From contig NC_084889.1 of the NCBI RefSeq assembly GCF_958979055.1, forward strand, positions 32,119,261 to 32,183,260: 64,000 nt of DNA, read 5' to 3'. This document shows positions 31,790 through 43,575 of this stretch, one piece after another. Made by a program: the position numbers and the translations under genes. This DNA is from Alnus glutinosa. Lineage: Eukaryota; Streptophyta; Magnoliopsida; Fagales; Betulaceae. The stretch's first letter is position 1, and every line of letters starts with the position of its first letter. The notes below the pieces were generated by a model, which had not been told where the DNA came from, did no database searches, and saw nothing but the letters and a program-made list of their open reading frames with translations.

Positions 31790-32620
31790 GAGGATTTGCA
31801 AATGAAAATGTTTTAGAAAAGCATTTTGAAATTGTCTTTACAAATTGTGACTTTTGAAATAGCTTTGTTAGCATAATATTTGAGTCGATTTTGATTACGT
31901 TTATTTATAGATTAAATGAATATTGTAAAAGACATTATGCTTAATTTGTAAGATTTTTTCAAGTATATTTTCTATTGTTAAATAGTAACTAACAATATTT
32001 TGTTGTACCAAATCATCTAACACAATGACTTATCTTTGTCCTGCAAATTTGATCAGGACATGGCTTTAAGTTGTATACTCCTAACATTGAACTCTAATTA
32101 TACACCTAGCACTAATAAAACCTTCTATAAAATTAATTTATGTGATAAGAAACATTACATAAATTAGTCATATTATCTAGTAACAAAAATTCATTACAAA
32201 CATTCTATCAATAAATTTACAATTCAAATACTACGGAGAAATATTTTAAAACAAAGATTGAAGCCCCAAGTTACGTACATTGAACCACCCCTGACAGTTT
32301 GATACTATTACCTTTGTAAGCCCTAGGTTTCATTATTATGAGGTTTCGGGTATTCTTAGATTATTATTCTTTTTGGTTATCAATTATTGTTGTTACTATT
32401 AATTATTATTAGTAGAGGATCCTAATCGGTACAAAGGGGCTATAATACATTAGTTTTCCTACAATTCTAGGGTTGAGAAGAAGATCATAATCAAAATCAA
32501 CAGAGTTATTTTAACCTAATTTTAGCTGATGTAGAGATTGTTTAGCGATAGTCGAAACTTTTTCCTATCAAATTATTAAAACATTTTTAAACCAAACCTA
32601 ATGGTTAAGTTCATGAAAAT
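31790..32620 (+). repeat. 3' flank of F-box copy 1
   Basis: Matches the flank of the pseudogene at 27850-28640 at about 95%. The match stops near 32620, just before the stop codon of the minus-strand zinc-binding gene at 32819, so this is the right edge of the duplicated unit. Confidence 0.85.
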
Positions 32621-32818
32621 GGAATTAGCTGTTGTGTGTGAACACTGAACATAACTAAACAGTACCCAACTTCCCATTTGCAAGTTTGGGGAAGAAAAAA
32701 AGGAAATTTGATCTTGATTGCCTACATCTACTACTCTGTTTCTTTTTTAAAAGAAAAAAAAAAAAAAATCATTTTGATTGTTTCCATCTACTCCTCCGCG
32801 ATGTGTCAAAGTATGCAT

Positions 32819-33548
32819 CTAATCACATATCTTGAAGTGGGCAGTTAAGAGTGTTATCCATGGAGCATGTCCATGGTCTTCCTGAGCGAGAAAACTTTCT
32901 TCCCTTGATAGATCAAACCTTACCATCTCGCCACCCCTATGAAAACATGAACAAAATAAAAGAACTTTAATTTCTAGCTATTTCTATTTAGAATAATTGA
33001 GTAAAAAAATGTTAATACTTACCAATCGAGCTTCCAAGCAATTTGCAGACACAAACTCTGCAGGTTCACCTCCAAAACACGACATATGAAGGATATCAAC
33101 TTCCTCTCCACGATCTGCATTATCTCTAGTATATCTTGCCGCTCCTTGTACAGGTAGTCTAATCACCTTCAAACTCTCTCCGCAGTTTTTGCACTGTATA
33201 TACAAATTTACTACAAAGTTAGACCCTGATATACAAATTAATTAACAAATAAACATTAAAACAACCTTTTTTGAGTCTTTGCCAAATACGGGTTTAAGTG
33301 AGAATGTCCTTTCATTTAAGCAACCACAGTTAGGCATTGTGCATCTTACCTAATAGAAATGACTTGATTAGATATAAAATAATAATAATTAAAAAAAAAA
33401 GAACTATCCTATAACCACAGTAGTCAGTAACATTCCAATTTTATTACATAATCCAAATTACCCTAATTTGAAAATTGGTTCCTGAAATTTCCCAAAAACT
33501 GGTCATATCTGCCATTGCACAGCTAATCCTCAGCACATAAGTCCCCAT
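32819..33548 (-). CDS. divergent CXXC zinc-binding protein, UPF0587 (DUF866/CZIB) type
   Basis: Four exons (33548-33462, 33349-33266, 33193-33023, 32926-32819) join in phase 0 to 149 residues. The protein starts MGTYVLRISCAMADMTSFWE. It has one Cys cluster at 32-39 (RCTMPNCGC) and a second CXXC at 58-61 (CKNCGESLKVIRLP). Then come CFGGEPAEFVS (96-106) and a C-terminal strand region EDHGHAPWITLLTAHFKICD. Order, spacing and length fit the CXXC-motif zinc-binding family (about 160 residues, two CXXC knuckles, EPVDF-like block), but the similarity is weak. The first knuckle is CX4CXC instead of CXXC. The last intron must use the acceptor GTGGCGAG (ending 32927) to stay open; the more obvious CATAG ten bases earlier would shift the frame. 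It may be a fast-evolving paralogue or on the way to decay. Confidence 0.65.
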
Positions 33549-33571
33549 ATTGTTTCAGACAAGCTGCAGAG

Positions 33572-34940
33572 AAGAAAAAGCAAAGGGAAATATTAGAGTT
33601 TCCAAAATTTTGTTTTCAATTGATGGGTCACATACTCACAATCCTATGAGATTGTGATACATTTCTCAAAATGATAGATCACGTGAGATTGTGACAAATT
33701 ATTTGAGAATCAAATTTTAGAGTTTATTACGAATTCTAAATGAAAAAAAAAATGTAATGTTTGTAAAAAGAAAAAGAAAAAATGAGAACACATATTTTTT
33801 GACAAGTAATAAAGAAGAAGAGAAAAAATGTATCTGGATTGTCTCCTAACATCTGATATCTTATGAAAAAAAGAAAAGATAGTCGGGGCTGAAGGCAGTC
33901 ACGCATTAGGAATATAAAAAGAAGTAACGAATTCTACTTCAATCTAGCCTAACGATAGATTCCATGATCACCTACCAGTTTCTCCGATCACAGAATTGTA
34001 ATATTAGGCGAAAAAAGCAAACAAACAAACAAACATCGAAATAGGTAGAAGAACAAAATAGAAAACAGAGAGAAAGAGGTAGAAGAACAAAATAGAAAAC
34101 AGAGAAATAGGTATAAGAACAAAATAGAAAAGCGACAACGATGAAAACTTTGGAAAATATATATATCCTAGAAGATTTTAAGTGTTTATTACGAATTCTA
34201 AATGAAATAAAAAAATGTAATGTTTTCTTTTCTTCTTCCAGAAAACAAACATCACGGATTATGTGTAATGTTTGTAAAAAGAAAAAAAAAAAAAAAATGA
34301 GAACACATATTTTTTGACAAGTAATAAAGAAGAAGAGAAAAAATGTATTTGCATTGTCTCCTCTGATATCCTATGAAAAAAAGAAATTAAAGGATAGTCG
34401 GAGCTAAAGGCAGAGTCACGCGTCAGCGTAAGGAATATAAAGAAGTAACGAATTCAACTTCAATATAGCCTAAATATGATAGATTCCATGATCATCTACC
34501 AATATCTCTGATCACCGAATTGCAATATTAGGCGAAAAAAAAGCAAACAAACAAACAGAGAAATAGGTAGAAGAACAAAATAAAAAAGCGACAGCGATGA
34601 AAACTTTTGCCATGGAAGACTTTGGATATATATATAGACACACACACACTAGAAGATTTTAAGTGTTTATTACGAATTCTAAATGAAAAAAGAAAATGTA
34701 ATGTTATACACATATTTTTTTGACAAGTAATAAAGAAGAAGAGAAAAAAATGTACGTGCCTTGTCTCCTCCGATATCCTATGAAAGAAAGAAAGGATAGT
34801 CGGAGCTGAAGGACTTCAATATAGCCTAAATATGATAGATTCCATGATCAGCTACCAATTTCTCTGATCACAGAAATGCAATATTGGCGAAAAAGCAAAC
34901 AAACAATAGATGTAACTTTGTATATAAACGCTCATTACCT
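33572..34940 (-). repeat. 5'UTR intron of the zinc-binding gene, filled with tandem repeats
   Basis: Splice sites TCAAG|GTAATGAG (near 34940) and TTTCTTCTCTGCAG (near 33572) bracket the region. Inside, a unit containing TTTTTTGACAAGTAATAAAG, AAGAAGAGAAAAAATGTA, GATAGTCGG-GCTGAAGG, CTTCAAT-TAGCCTAA and GATAGATTCCATGATCA is repeated three times, starting near 33795, 34310 and 34710. Later units are shorter through deletions. GAAATAGGTAGAAGAACAAAATA is itself repeated locally at 34038-34130 and 34558. Confidence 0.75.
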
Positions 34941-35072
34941 TGACCAGACGAGAGAAAAGACTGATCGATTCACAACGCTGGAGACTGGAGTTTTGAAGGC
35001 TTGAAGCGCTTCACAACTCTGGAGACTAGCTGTGATGAAAAGAGAAAAACCTTCCTGCAGTTGTATTTAAAG
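34941..35072 (-). promoter_or_regulatory. leader exon and TATA box of the zinc-binding gene
   Basis: On the minus strand a TTTAAATAC TATA-like site (about 35072-35064) is followed by a C/T-rich leader with the near-repeats GAGTTGTGAAGCGCTTCAA and CTCCAGCGTTGTGAATCGA. It ends in the donor CAAG|GTAATGAG. The model places the promoter about 1.5 kb from the start codon. Confidence 0.45.
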
Positions 35073-35478
35073 AAGAAAAATGCAGGGTATAAACGTCAAG
35101 GTGATATTATGCTGGTGCTTTTTGCCATGCAAGGGCAGCCAAAACTATTTTTTTTTATTTTTTATTTTTAAGGGAGCCAAGTAATGATTCAAGGATGATT
35201 CCCTTCGCTTAGAGGGTATAATTGACATTATAGAGTAATTAAAATGGAGGATTCTTTAGTAATTTTGCGTTAGCTGCTAGAAAAGAGGTATGATGAGCCT
35301 ACGAGCTTGCAGTGAGCCTATGAGCGTACGAGTACGTCGCACAACAAACATACACGCGAGTCTATTCCGGTATTCCCACGGTCCCACCCCTGTCCAGGCT
35401 GTCCTAGTCACAGAGAACTTTTTCAAATCAGGTTCAAAAACGTACAGATGTTAAAAATCTAATGGAAGTGGTAATTAA

Positions 35479-35973
35479 TGGTGCGTTTGGTTCGTAGTGA
35501 TATTCAATATTTGAACCGGGTTTTTATTCAAAAACCCATACCCGGATCAAAGTTGAATAAAACCCATGGGTCACTTGAATAAAGTTTGAATAGTTTGAAT
35601 AAACTCATCATATATTTTTTTTAATTATTTTTTACCATACCAATCATTATACACAACTTTTCATACAATCCAATCATTTCTAATCATTTTATACTATTAT
35701 AAAACACTTTTTTAAAACCCATCATATATTTTTTATTATTATTTTTTACCATACCAATTATTATACATAACTTTTCATACAATCCAATCATTTTCAATCA
35801 CTTTATACTATTATAAAACACTTTTTTCCAATCTTCCAAATTCAACACCCAAACACATATTCAAAAGAATCTAAATTATATTCAACATCCAAACACATTT
35901 TCATTGCCTTGAAATCCGTGATCAAATTCTGAATATTATTCATATTCGAAATATTCGATACCCAAACGCACCA
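35479..35973. mobile_element. 495-bp Tourist/PIF-Harbinger-like MITE
   Basis: The ends are TGGTGCGTTTGG and its reverse complement, flanked by TAA at 35476-35478 and 35974-35976. Inside, a block of about 105 bases (starting ACTCATCATATATTTTTTTT and ending TATAAAACACTTTTT) is tandemly duplicated at 35606-35713 and 35715-35826. Confidence 0.78.
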
Positions 35974-35979
35974 TAATGC

Positions 35980-36654
35980 CCTGCATTTGACATCTTTTAA
36001 CCATGTTTAGGCTTAACGCGGGACCTTGATTGTATTTTGCAGAAACAAGGAGGGAGGAGAGAGGGGCTTATGTATTACAGAGAGCTAATTAAGTTATTAA
36101 TGTTCAACCAATTCATGTCTTATTTTTCTTTTCAGTGTGTCCGGTTGAATCTTACTATCTGTACAGTTAATGGTCTTTTGCATGGATTTTTTTTTTTTGG
36201 TAGGAAAAAAAAAAAAAAAAAAAAACCTAACATATAGTGGTACATTTTTTAGTATTGTTTTACCTTTTTTTTTTCTTACAAAATAAAAACTATTTTGTTT
36301 TTGGAAGAGGGGGGGGGGGGGGGGGGGGGGGGGGTGGTGGGGTTAGGACTTTGGAATGATATAGGAAGACAAACAAGTACAGTTTTAATATACAATGTAT
36401 TAATTTATATTTGTCTTTCTCTATTAGTAGATTAAGAACAAAAATATATGCTATCTTTTTTTTTTTTTTTTTTTTTTTTTGTAATTACAATATATATATA
36501 TGTGTGTATGCGCGCGCGCCATTTAGATTAAATATTACTTCGAGATTTTTTTTTTCTTTTTTTTGGTATCATACCTTTTCACTTTTGTAAGATTATGCTG
36601 TTAGTTTACTTATAAAAAAAATTATATATGGGCTTGCATATTGATTTAGATATT

Positions 36655-36728
<74 letters not shown>

Positions 36729-37148
36729 TACATATGATGCTAAATTTTTAATTTCAAGCATCACAACAATACTTACCACATGGAATTAAGCACGTGCCTT
36801 CTCAATTAGTTCTACTATATAAGTCTTACACAAAATTTTTGGTTATATGAAAAAAAAAAAAAAAAAAAGTTTCCTCCCCTTCAACCCATACTAAAAAAAA
36901 CTAATGTATATTTCTTAAGTATGTGCAAAATATATATATATATATTTTATGAGGAATACTAAATACCACACCCATTTTACTGGTATGATGTGGTCGTGCC
37001 TATCAGGCTTTAATACCACCTCATTATCCCAGTGAAATAAAGTGAGATAAGAATTTAATATATAACATTACTCTTTCTTAATAAACTGTACTATTTCACA
37101 GGGTAATTAAACAAATGAATAATGCTATAAACTACACTTTTATTTCAT
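35980..37148. other. low-complexity intergenic DNA
   Basis: Contains a run of 26 G residues (36309-36334), long A and T runs, a (TC)n block at 36657-36702 running into (TA)n to 36728, and a short TGTGTGTATGCGCGCGCGCC stretch near 36500. No gene is seen. Confidence 0.6.
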
Positions 37149-37153
37149 GTTAT

Positions 37154-37633
37154 TGTTAGAAATAATCAACATATTATTTAACCTAACATGCGCAGCGGAA
37201 AACGAATAAACATGATTCAGGCTTACCTCTAGCCATGTTTGCTCAAGCGTCTCAACGATCCATCTGAAGAACAAGAAAGATTATTTGAGGGATCTTCTAA
37301 CCTATGCCTATTGTTTGATGGCTGTACTGATGGTGTACACAGACACTCTATTTATAGGCTAGGTTAGGGACCCTCAAAATGGTAAACACCATATTTGTTT
37401 CCTTCCATCAAGGAAACAATATCGTTAATTGATTTTAAAATCAATTAACCGATTCCATATTTACGGTAATCTAAATTAATAAAAATAACCATAATACCGA
37501 TTCCATATTTACGGTAATCTAAATTAATGGAAATATCCATAATGCCGTATATGTTTATTGAAAAAATAATAAACATATTAAATACCGTAAATGTGATATA
37601 AAGGCCACAACCAAAAAGGAATAATATATTACA
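37154..37633 (-). repeat. 3' LTR of the copia element
   Basis: 480 bp, TG...CA. It contains a local tandem repeat of about 48 bases built on CCGATTCCATATTTACGGTA (two units). The transcribed-strand TATA-like TATAAATAGAG is near 37355. Confidence 0.92.
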
Positions 37634-38449
37634 TTCTCCCACTTGGACTTTATAACACATGACCATATGGTATTAGGTTCTTTAGTTTTGGCCAATCTTT
37701 TATGGAATCCTCCAACTCAGTTAAGAAATGTTTCACTTGAATCATGGCGGTAAAACCATTATAAAATTAGGTCGTCCCTTCCATGTATCACGATGTAAAA
37801 CACTCCTTACATGAGTACCTTTGGATAATCAAGCTTTATGAATGAACTTCCTATAAGTCATTCGGGTCCAACTTTATTTATCCTCATGGATAAAATAACA
37901 AATGTGCACAAAAAATCTTTATTACAATAACTTTATGTCTATAGACCAAAAAGAGACAAACCAAGCGAAAATGAATTAATGAGTCTCATATATTCCGCAT
38001 GACTTTATTCTTTCTTTACCGGTAAACTTTAAGTCATGGGATCCGCAATCATTAATTCAGTACTTATATGCTCAATAGACCCTTTATGTCTCTTAATGTT
38101 ATCTCTCGTACTGAGATACTTAATGTCGATTTACTTCTGCTTCTACTCTTTATTTTTATAAAAGAAGATTATAGTAGAATTACCGCAGAGTATCTTTATG
38201 GTCTAACTGTAAAATTGACAATATTGAGACTTTCAATAAAATGTCTCATCCATCATGCCTGTGTACTAAATTCATAGCATGCTAGACTTTTAGCTTTCTT
38301 GGTAGACGTAGCTACTATAGTCTGCAAACTGCATCTCTAGGATATATCCTTCAATAAAAAGATATATACCTTAGAGTAGACTTTCTACTATCTACACAAT
38401 CAGCAAACTCAAATCTGAACAACTAACCACTTTCAAATGGAAAGTGTAT

Positions 38450-40810
38450 CCTTAGGTTAAGTTGTTCTTCTTGGTTCCTTGCATATACCGCAAGGCTTTA
38501 TTTGCAGCACTTTATTGACTCAATATACTTATTGTCAGTCATATGGTTATGTATAATGCAGACGCTTAAAACTTTTCATCTGCCCTTATTTCAATACCTT
38601 TTGGGACATTAATCTGTATTTAATTAGTCCCTCTTAATTGCTCCTGAAGGTGCAAATCCTTCATTCTAAATTTTTTCCAAAACTTTTTTCAATGTAGGCC
38701 TTCCGAGACAATGTTAATATTCTTTATGTCTCTGTGAATCTCTGTCAAAAGACATAAGAGGTTTCACCCAAATCCTTCATTTCAAAGTTTTGTGAACTTT
38801 ATGTAGCAAACCTAAATCACCACTTGCAAATATAGGACTAGAAAGATTACTGTACTCCCACTGACCTTAAGGTATATATACTAATCAACAAGGTTTTCTA
38901 TAAACAATAACCTTGTAAAAAGTATCTTACCATTGAGAGATCTATCACAGCCCATAAATAGAATTCTTTAATTTGCAAGCTTTTCTGACTGTTACTTATA
39001 AAACCTTTTGATTGTTTCATGTAAACCTCGTCTTTAAAATCCCTATTTAGAAAAGTTGTTTTTCGCATCCACTTGATGTAGCTCTAGATCAAAAATAAGC
39101 TACTAATGCTATGATCATCTTGATGAACCATCCCTAGACACTGGAGAGAATGTTTCACGATAATCAATGCCTTCCTTATGAGTAAAACCATTGGCTACGA
39201 GTCTAGCTCGACCCTTCAGCCATGGACTTAACTCTCACTTCATGGCACTGAATCTCAATGTGGAGTTTTCTCCACTCATAGCATGTGAAAACAAATTTGG
39301 ATCATCTTTATGTCCAATGTTAATATCAGACTCTGGGAGATATACAACATGATCACTAAGAATTGTTGATCTCCTTATTCTATAGGATTTTCTTAATTTT
39401 ACTTCCTCTGCATTTTTGCAATGGGAGAATAGACTTTTGAACCTGTTCTGTATGAGTTGGTTGTTCTAGAAATGATTGTGGCTCAGGATAATCAATCTGA
39501 TTTTCCCTGAATACAATCAATCATCCTCTATGAGGAGGAGATTTGGCCAACTCTAATGCTTCCTCAAATTCCAATTTGTGTGAATGAGCACTCCCACTAG
39601 GTTCTGCATCCTCTAGAAATTTTACAATCAACAACTCTAGGATTATATGAAGGATAATAAAACATTATAACCCCTTAAAGTTTACTAGATAGCTCATAAA
39701 AGATCTACTGGTTGTCCTTGAATCTAATTTCCTAAGGCGAGGATTATAAATCCTCTCTTTAGCAAGGCAACCCCATATGTGTAAATAATGTAAACAAGCT
39801 TCCATCTATTTCATACTTTAAAAGGTGTCATAAGGACAATCCTTAGATGAAATCCTGTTTAACATATACACAACGGTCTTCAAAGCTTTACTCTATAAGG
39901 GTAATAGCAGATTAGTATTACTAATCATTTCCCCTTTGTGTGTACCTACCTTAATACTCTATGCCTATATTAGATCTTATGATCTTCATATTGTTTCTCT
40001 TCTTCTTCCTTATAATATTAAAAGCATTCAATACCCCAGCTTTAATATTTAGAAGATAGAGATACATAAACTTTATATGGTCATCACTAAAAGAGATAAA
40101 AAATATCTCTGACCATTTAGGCAATGAGTATGAAAAGGTCAACATCTTTCTATGTACATGATATCAAGAATCTCAAAATGCTCTCTTTGGCACCTCTAGT
40201 GGTCTTGTTGGTATGCTTTCCCTTATGCAGCCCACACAAGAACCAAAGTCAGTAAATTACCGACTTTTATTTACTGTATGGAGATATATTTCAATCTCCA
40301 AAGCCATAACCAGAGCATTTTAAATTCTCAAAGACTCTACTTTACGTCAACATCACTATGCAGAAATAAACAAATAATTTTGTATCAAAATTTGGGACGT
40401 AGATCAATTTTAAATAGACTTTAAATAAACCTCAACCAATATTCCACCAAAGATAAGAAAAACTTCAAGTTTAAAATAAAATTGAAATTTTTTTTTTAAC
40501 AAGCCAAATTAGAAAATAAATTTCTAAAAAAATTATGGAATATAAATCATTTTTGAGGTCAAAATTATGACTGAATTTTAAAATTAACCTATAGATCCCA
40601 ACAAGCTCAAATTATAAACACGTGTTATTCATTTTAAAAAGACTCTGCATTTGTGTTGACAACGTGGATTGATAAACCATAATCAATCCACAATATATTT
40701 GAATGAGTCACTAAAGGAGATTCACGACATACTAGATATATGAGATTATCTTTATTTTAGGTCATTTCTTATACTTCATGCAATCTTTCTTTATATGCCC
40801 TCAATTTTCC
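38450..40810 (-). pseudogene. ruined gag-pol of the copia element
   Basis: Recognisable islands are the copia RT entry ([20 protein letters not shown], then SPVSR) and the RT/RNase H boundary (KALRYMQGTKKN). A gag knuckle end (GHIKKDCMK) also survives. They are separated by sequence in all three frames with many stops. No complete integrase signature could be read. This contrasts with the near-identical LTRs. Confidence 0.75.
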
Positions 40811-41519
40811 TTATTTCATGAGAAATAGGTATCTTGATTGCCATAATACTTTATTGGCACCTTATTCTCATGCTTTAAGTGTTGGACATGATTGCATTTA
40901 TTGATCCTTCCCTTGACATGAGTAATCATGTGAACACTTTATAAATTCTCTCATACCCTTGAACACACATGGTTAGAAGTTTATTTACTAACCATTTATC
41001 CTTATGTGTGTTACAAGATAAAATTCTACACTTAGAAGAGAGAATTCAAAAATGAAATAGACCAACAATGACTCAAAAATCTCAATTTTTAGGGACTTAA
41101 GCTAATCTATAATATCCTTCATTCCCATAATGGGATTATAAACACTTCAGAAACTGTAAAAGGTTTGTCTTTAAAGCTTTTTCTATTAGGGTGCTGGCCA
41201 AGTTTTGTTTGAATGTTTATTCCTGAATGTTTTAGAGCCAAAGTTTTATAAAGGTTGTTTAACATCTAACTTAAGTGATTAAATCACTCCCACCGTTCAT
41301 GCTTAATAATCTCACGTGGCGTACTTAATTCCGCGGGAGTAGGTGGTTTGTCCACACGGAGCACCAAAATTTTTAACACCCCAAATGAAAAAGCATATCA
41401 ATCATTTTTCCAGTCAGAAAAATATTATCATAATGTATTGGAATATAAAACCACCAAAAGGTAGAGTAACATGAATAGCTGCAATAACCCAAAATTAAAA
41501 TAAATACTTTAATGCTATG

Positions 41520-42345
41520 AATTAACTTTATTTTAAATTAGCCCATGCTAATTTAAATAGTAAATTTCAACCTACCTGTGGGCAAAGGTTGCATCACGCA
41601 TGAAATTTACTCTTTATTAATAAGACTAAAGCAAATTTAAATATTAATAAATAAAATTCTTCGTACCTTTGGGCAACCGAAAGAAATTTTACTTTTAATA
41701 CTAAATTTGTTATCTTATTTTAATTAAGTCATAAAAATAAAAACTTCCATTTGAGGATAAGTAATTAAATTTATGAATTAATGACAAGACGATGTCAACT
41801 TTATTTTAAATTAGCCAATGCCAATTTAAATAGTAAATTTCAACCTACCTTTGGGCAAAGGTTGCATCACGCATGAAATTTACTCTTTATTAATAAGACT
41901 AAAGCAAATTTAAATATTAATAAATAAAATTCTTCGTACCTTTGGGCAACCGAAAGAAATTTTACTTTTAATACTAAATTTGTTATCTTATTCTAATTAA
42001 GTCATAAAAATAAAAACTTCCCTGTGGGGATAAGTAATTAAATTTATGAATTAATTACAAGACGATGTTAATTTTTCTATATGAAGTTCATGTGTACGAT
42101 CCTTATGCAATTATTATAAAATCGAGATGCTGTGGTTCTCTCAAAATCATAATAATCACTATGTAATTTATGAACATCTAACAAAATTCTTTATGATGTT
42201 CTTATGTATAATCTTGATGTAATTATCTTTAAAAAACGGGATGCTGTGGCTCCCCAAAAATTATAATGATAATTACGTGTGTGTAATCTTGATGCAATTA
42301 TCATCCAAATTTGGGATGCTGTGGCTCCCCAAAATCATTATGATA
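41520..42345 (-). repeat. tandem repeats in the copia leader
   Basis: A unit of about 260-270 bases (AATTTAAATAGTAAATTTCA, TTGCATCACGCATGAAATTT, CTTCGTACCTTTGGGCAACC, AATTAAGTCATAAAAATAAA) occurs twice, at about 41530-41790 and 41805-42065, at about 96% identity. It is followed by three diverged shorter units carrying GGGATGCTGTGGCTCCCC or a variant (42120-42345). No coding capacity is seen. Confidence 0.8.
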
Positions 42346-42741
42346 ATTGCGACTTCATTAACATCTAATAACTTTATAGATGCCCCCTTAATAGCCCCAG
42401 GAATATAACAAACCAATACCTAAATGGGGTAAACAGCATTTTTCAAGGTGCAAGCAGATGAGCTCCCAGGAAAGTGAGGGGGGTCACACCGGACACACTT
42501 AAATCCCAAGACTTTCCTTGTCAGAACTTTCCCCGACATTGCATTCTTAGATATTACTGTAAACACACCAGTATATATGGTATTGTTAATTATTCTTAGG
42601 TCTAGGCATCAAACAATTTATATTTAAACAATATAAATTTAAAATATATATTCCTCAATTCATGTATTAAATAAATAATAATTTTAATACACAGTACTGT
42701 AAATAATAAAGAGAATAAAACTTTAATATGAGGACATAATA

Positions 42742-42822
42742 AAACACATGGCCTAATGGTTTAGTAAGTGGCCAAGGCCCTTTACACCTGGTGAACCCAG
42801 GTTCTAAACACCATAAGGCCTA
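42742..42822 (+). other. tRNA-like / SINE-like segment inside the copia leader
   Basis: TGGCCTAATGGTTTAGTAAG resembles a pol III A box region, and GAACCCAGGTTCTAAACACC about 45 bases on resembles a T-arm B box. No full cloverleaf with a CCA-ready acceptor stem can be drawn by eye. It is more likely a SINE fragment or chance than a tRNA gene. Confidence 0.25.
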
Positions 42823-43575
42823 AATTCTCCTTTTAAAAAGAACTTGATGGGTTACTGAAAAAGATTGCTGTATTGGGCTGACCCAATTGGGTTAACCCAC
42901 TTAATTTGGGTTGGGTATCTGTATTGGGCTACTATATTGGGTTGGGCTTCTGGGTCACAAGACTCCAAATGGGTTATTGTATTTGGGCAATTGGGTCAAC
43001 CCACTTAATCGGGTCAGGCCTCTGGGTCTATGTATAATGCTGGCCCAAACTAGGTCAGCCCACTTAAATGGCCTAAAAACTGCATGGGTCTTAAAAAAAA
43101 CCCTACCCGAAAAATATATCCAACCCAGAAACTTTAATGGGTTGAAACCCTACCCAGTCACCAACCAACCCGACCCGTAATGTTCCAGATGGGTTGAAAA
43201 CCCTAAAAATGGAACCCTAGCCGCCACCCCTTTATGAAAATACCCATATCAAAATTACAACAACTCAAAATTAGGCAGTATATCATAATACACAGAATAG
43301 TGATAAAACAAAAAATAGTTTTATCAAATTTATGGGTTTTCACAAACAGTACGTGAACAACAAATATTCACAAAATAATCGCTAATGCGTTTCTATCATG
43401 TCACAAAAGACGAAATATTGCTCAAACAATATTGACAAACAGAAGTGAACAATACCAAATAGAATATACTTGATTCAATATTGATAACAAATAAAAATAC
43501 TTGATTCAATATTGATAACACATAGTAAAATTATATGCTAAGCAAAATAGCATAGAGGCTGGCTTTGATACCACA

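Noticed and set aside
33785..34930. CRISPR-like array
   Set aside because: The repeats are 400-520 bases long with no uniform spacers, and the DNA is plant nuclear; this is an ordinary tandem duplication.
36037..36237. 66-codon plus-strand frame
   Set aside because: It ends in a poly-Lys run from an A tract and has no family or splice context.
37445..37666. Minus-strand frame repeated in both copia LTRs
   Set aside because: It is LTR sequence with an internal 48-base tandem repeat; not a gene.
42911..43180. 89-codon plus-strand frame in the copia leader
   Set aside because: It is made of repeated TTGGGCT/GGGTCAACCCA words in the antisense direction to the element; no family.
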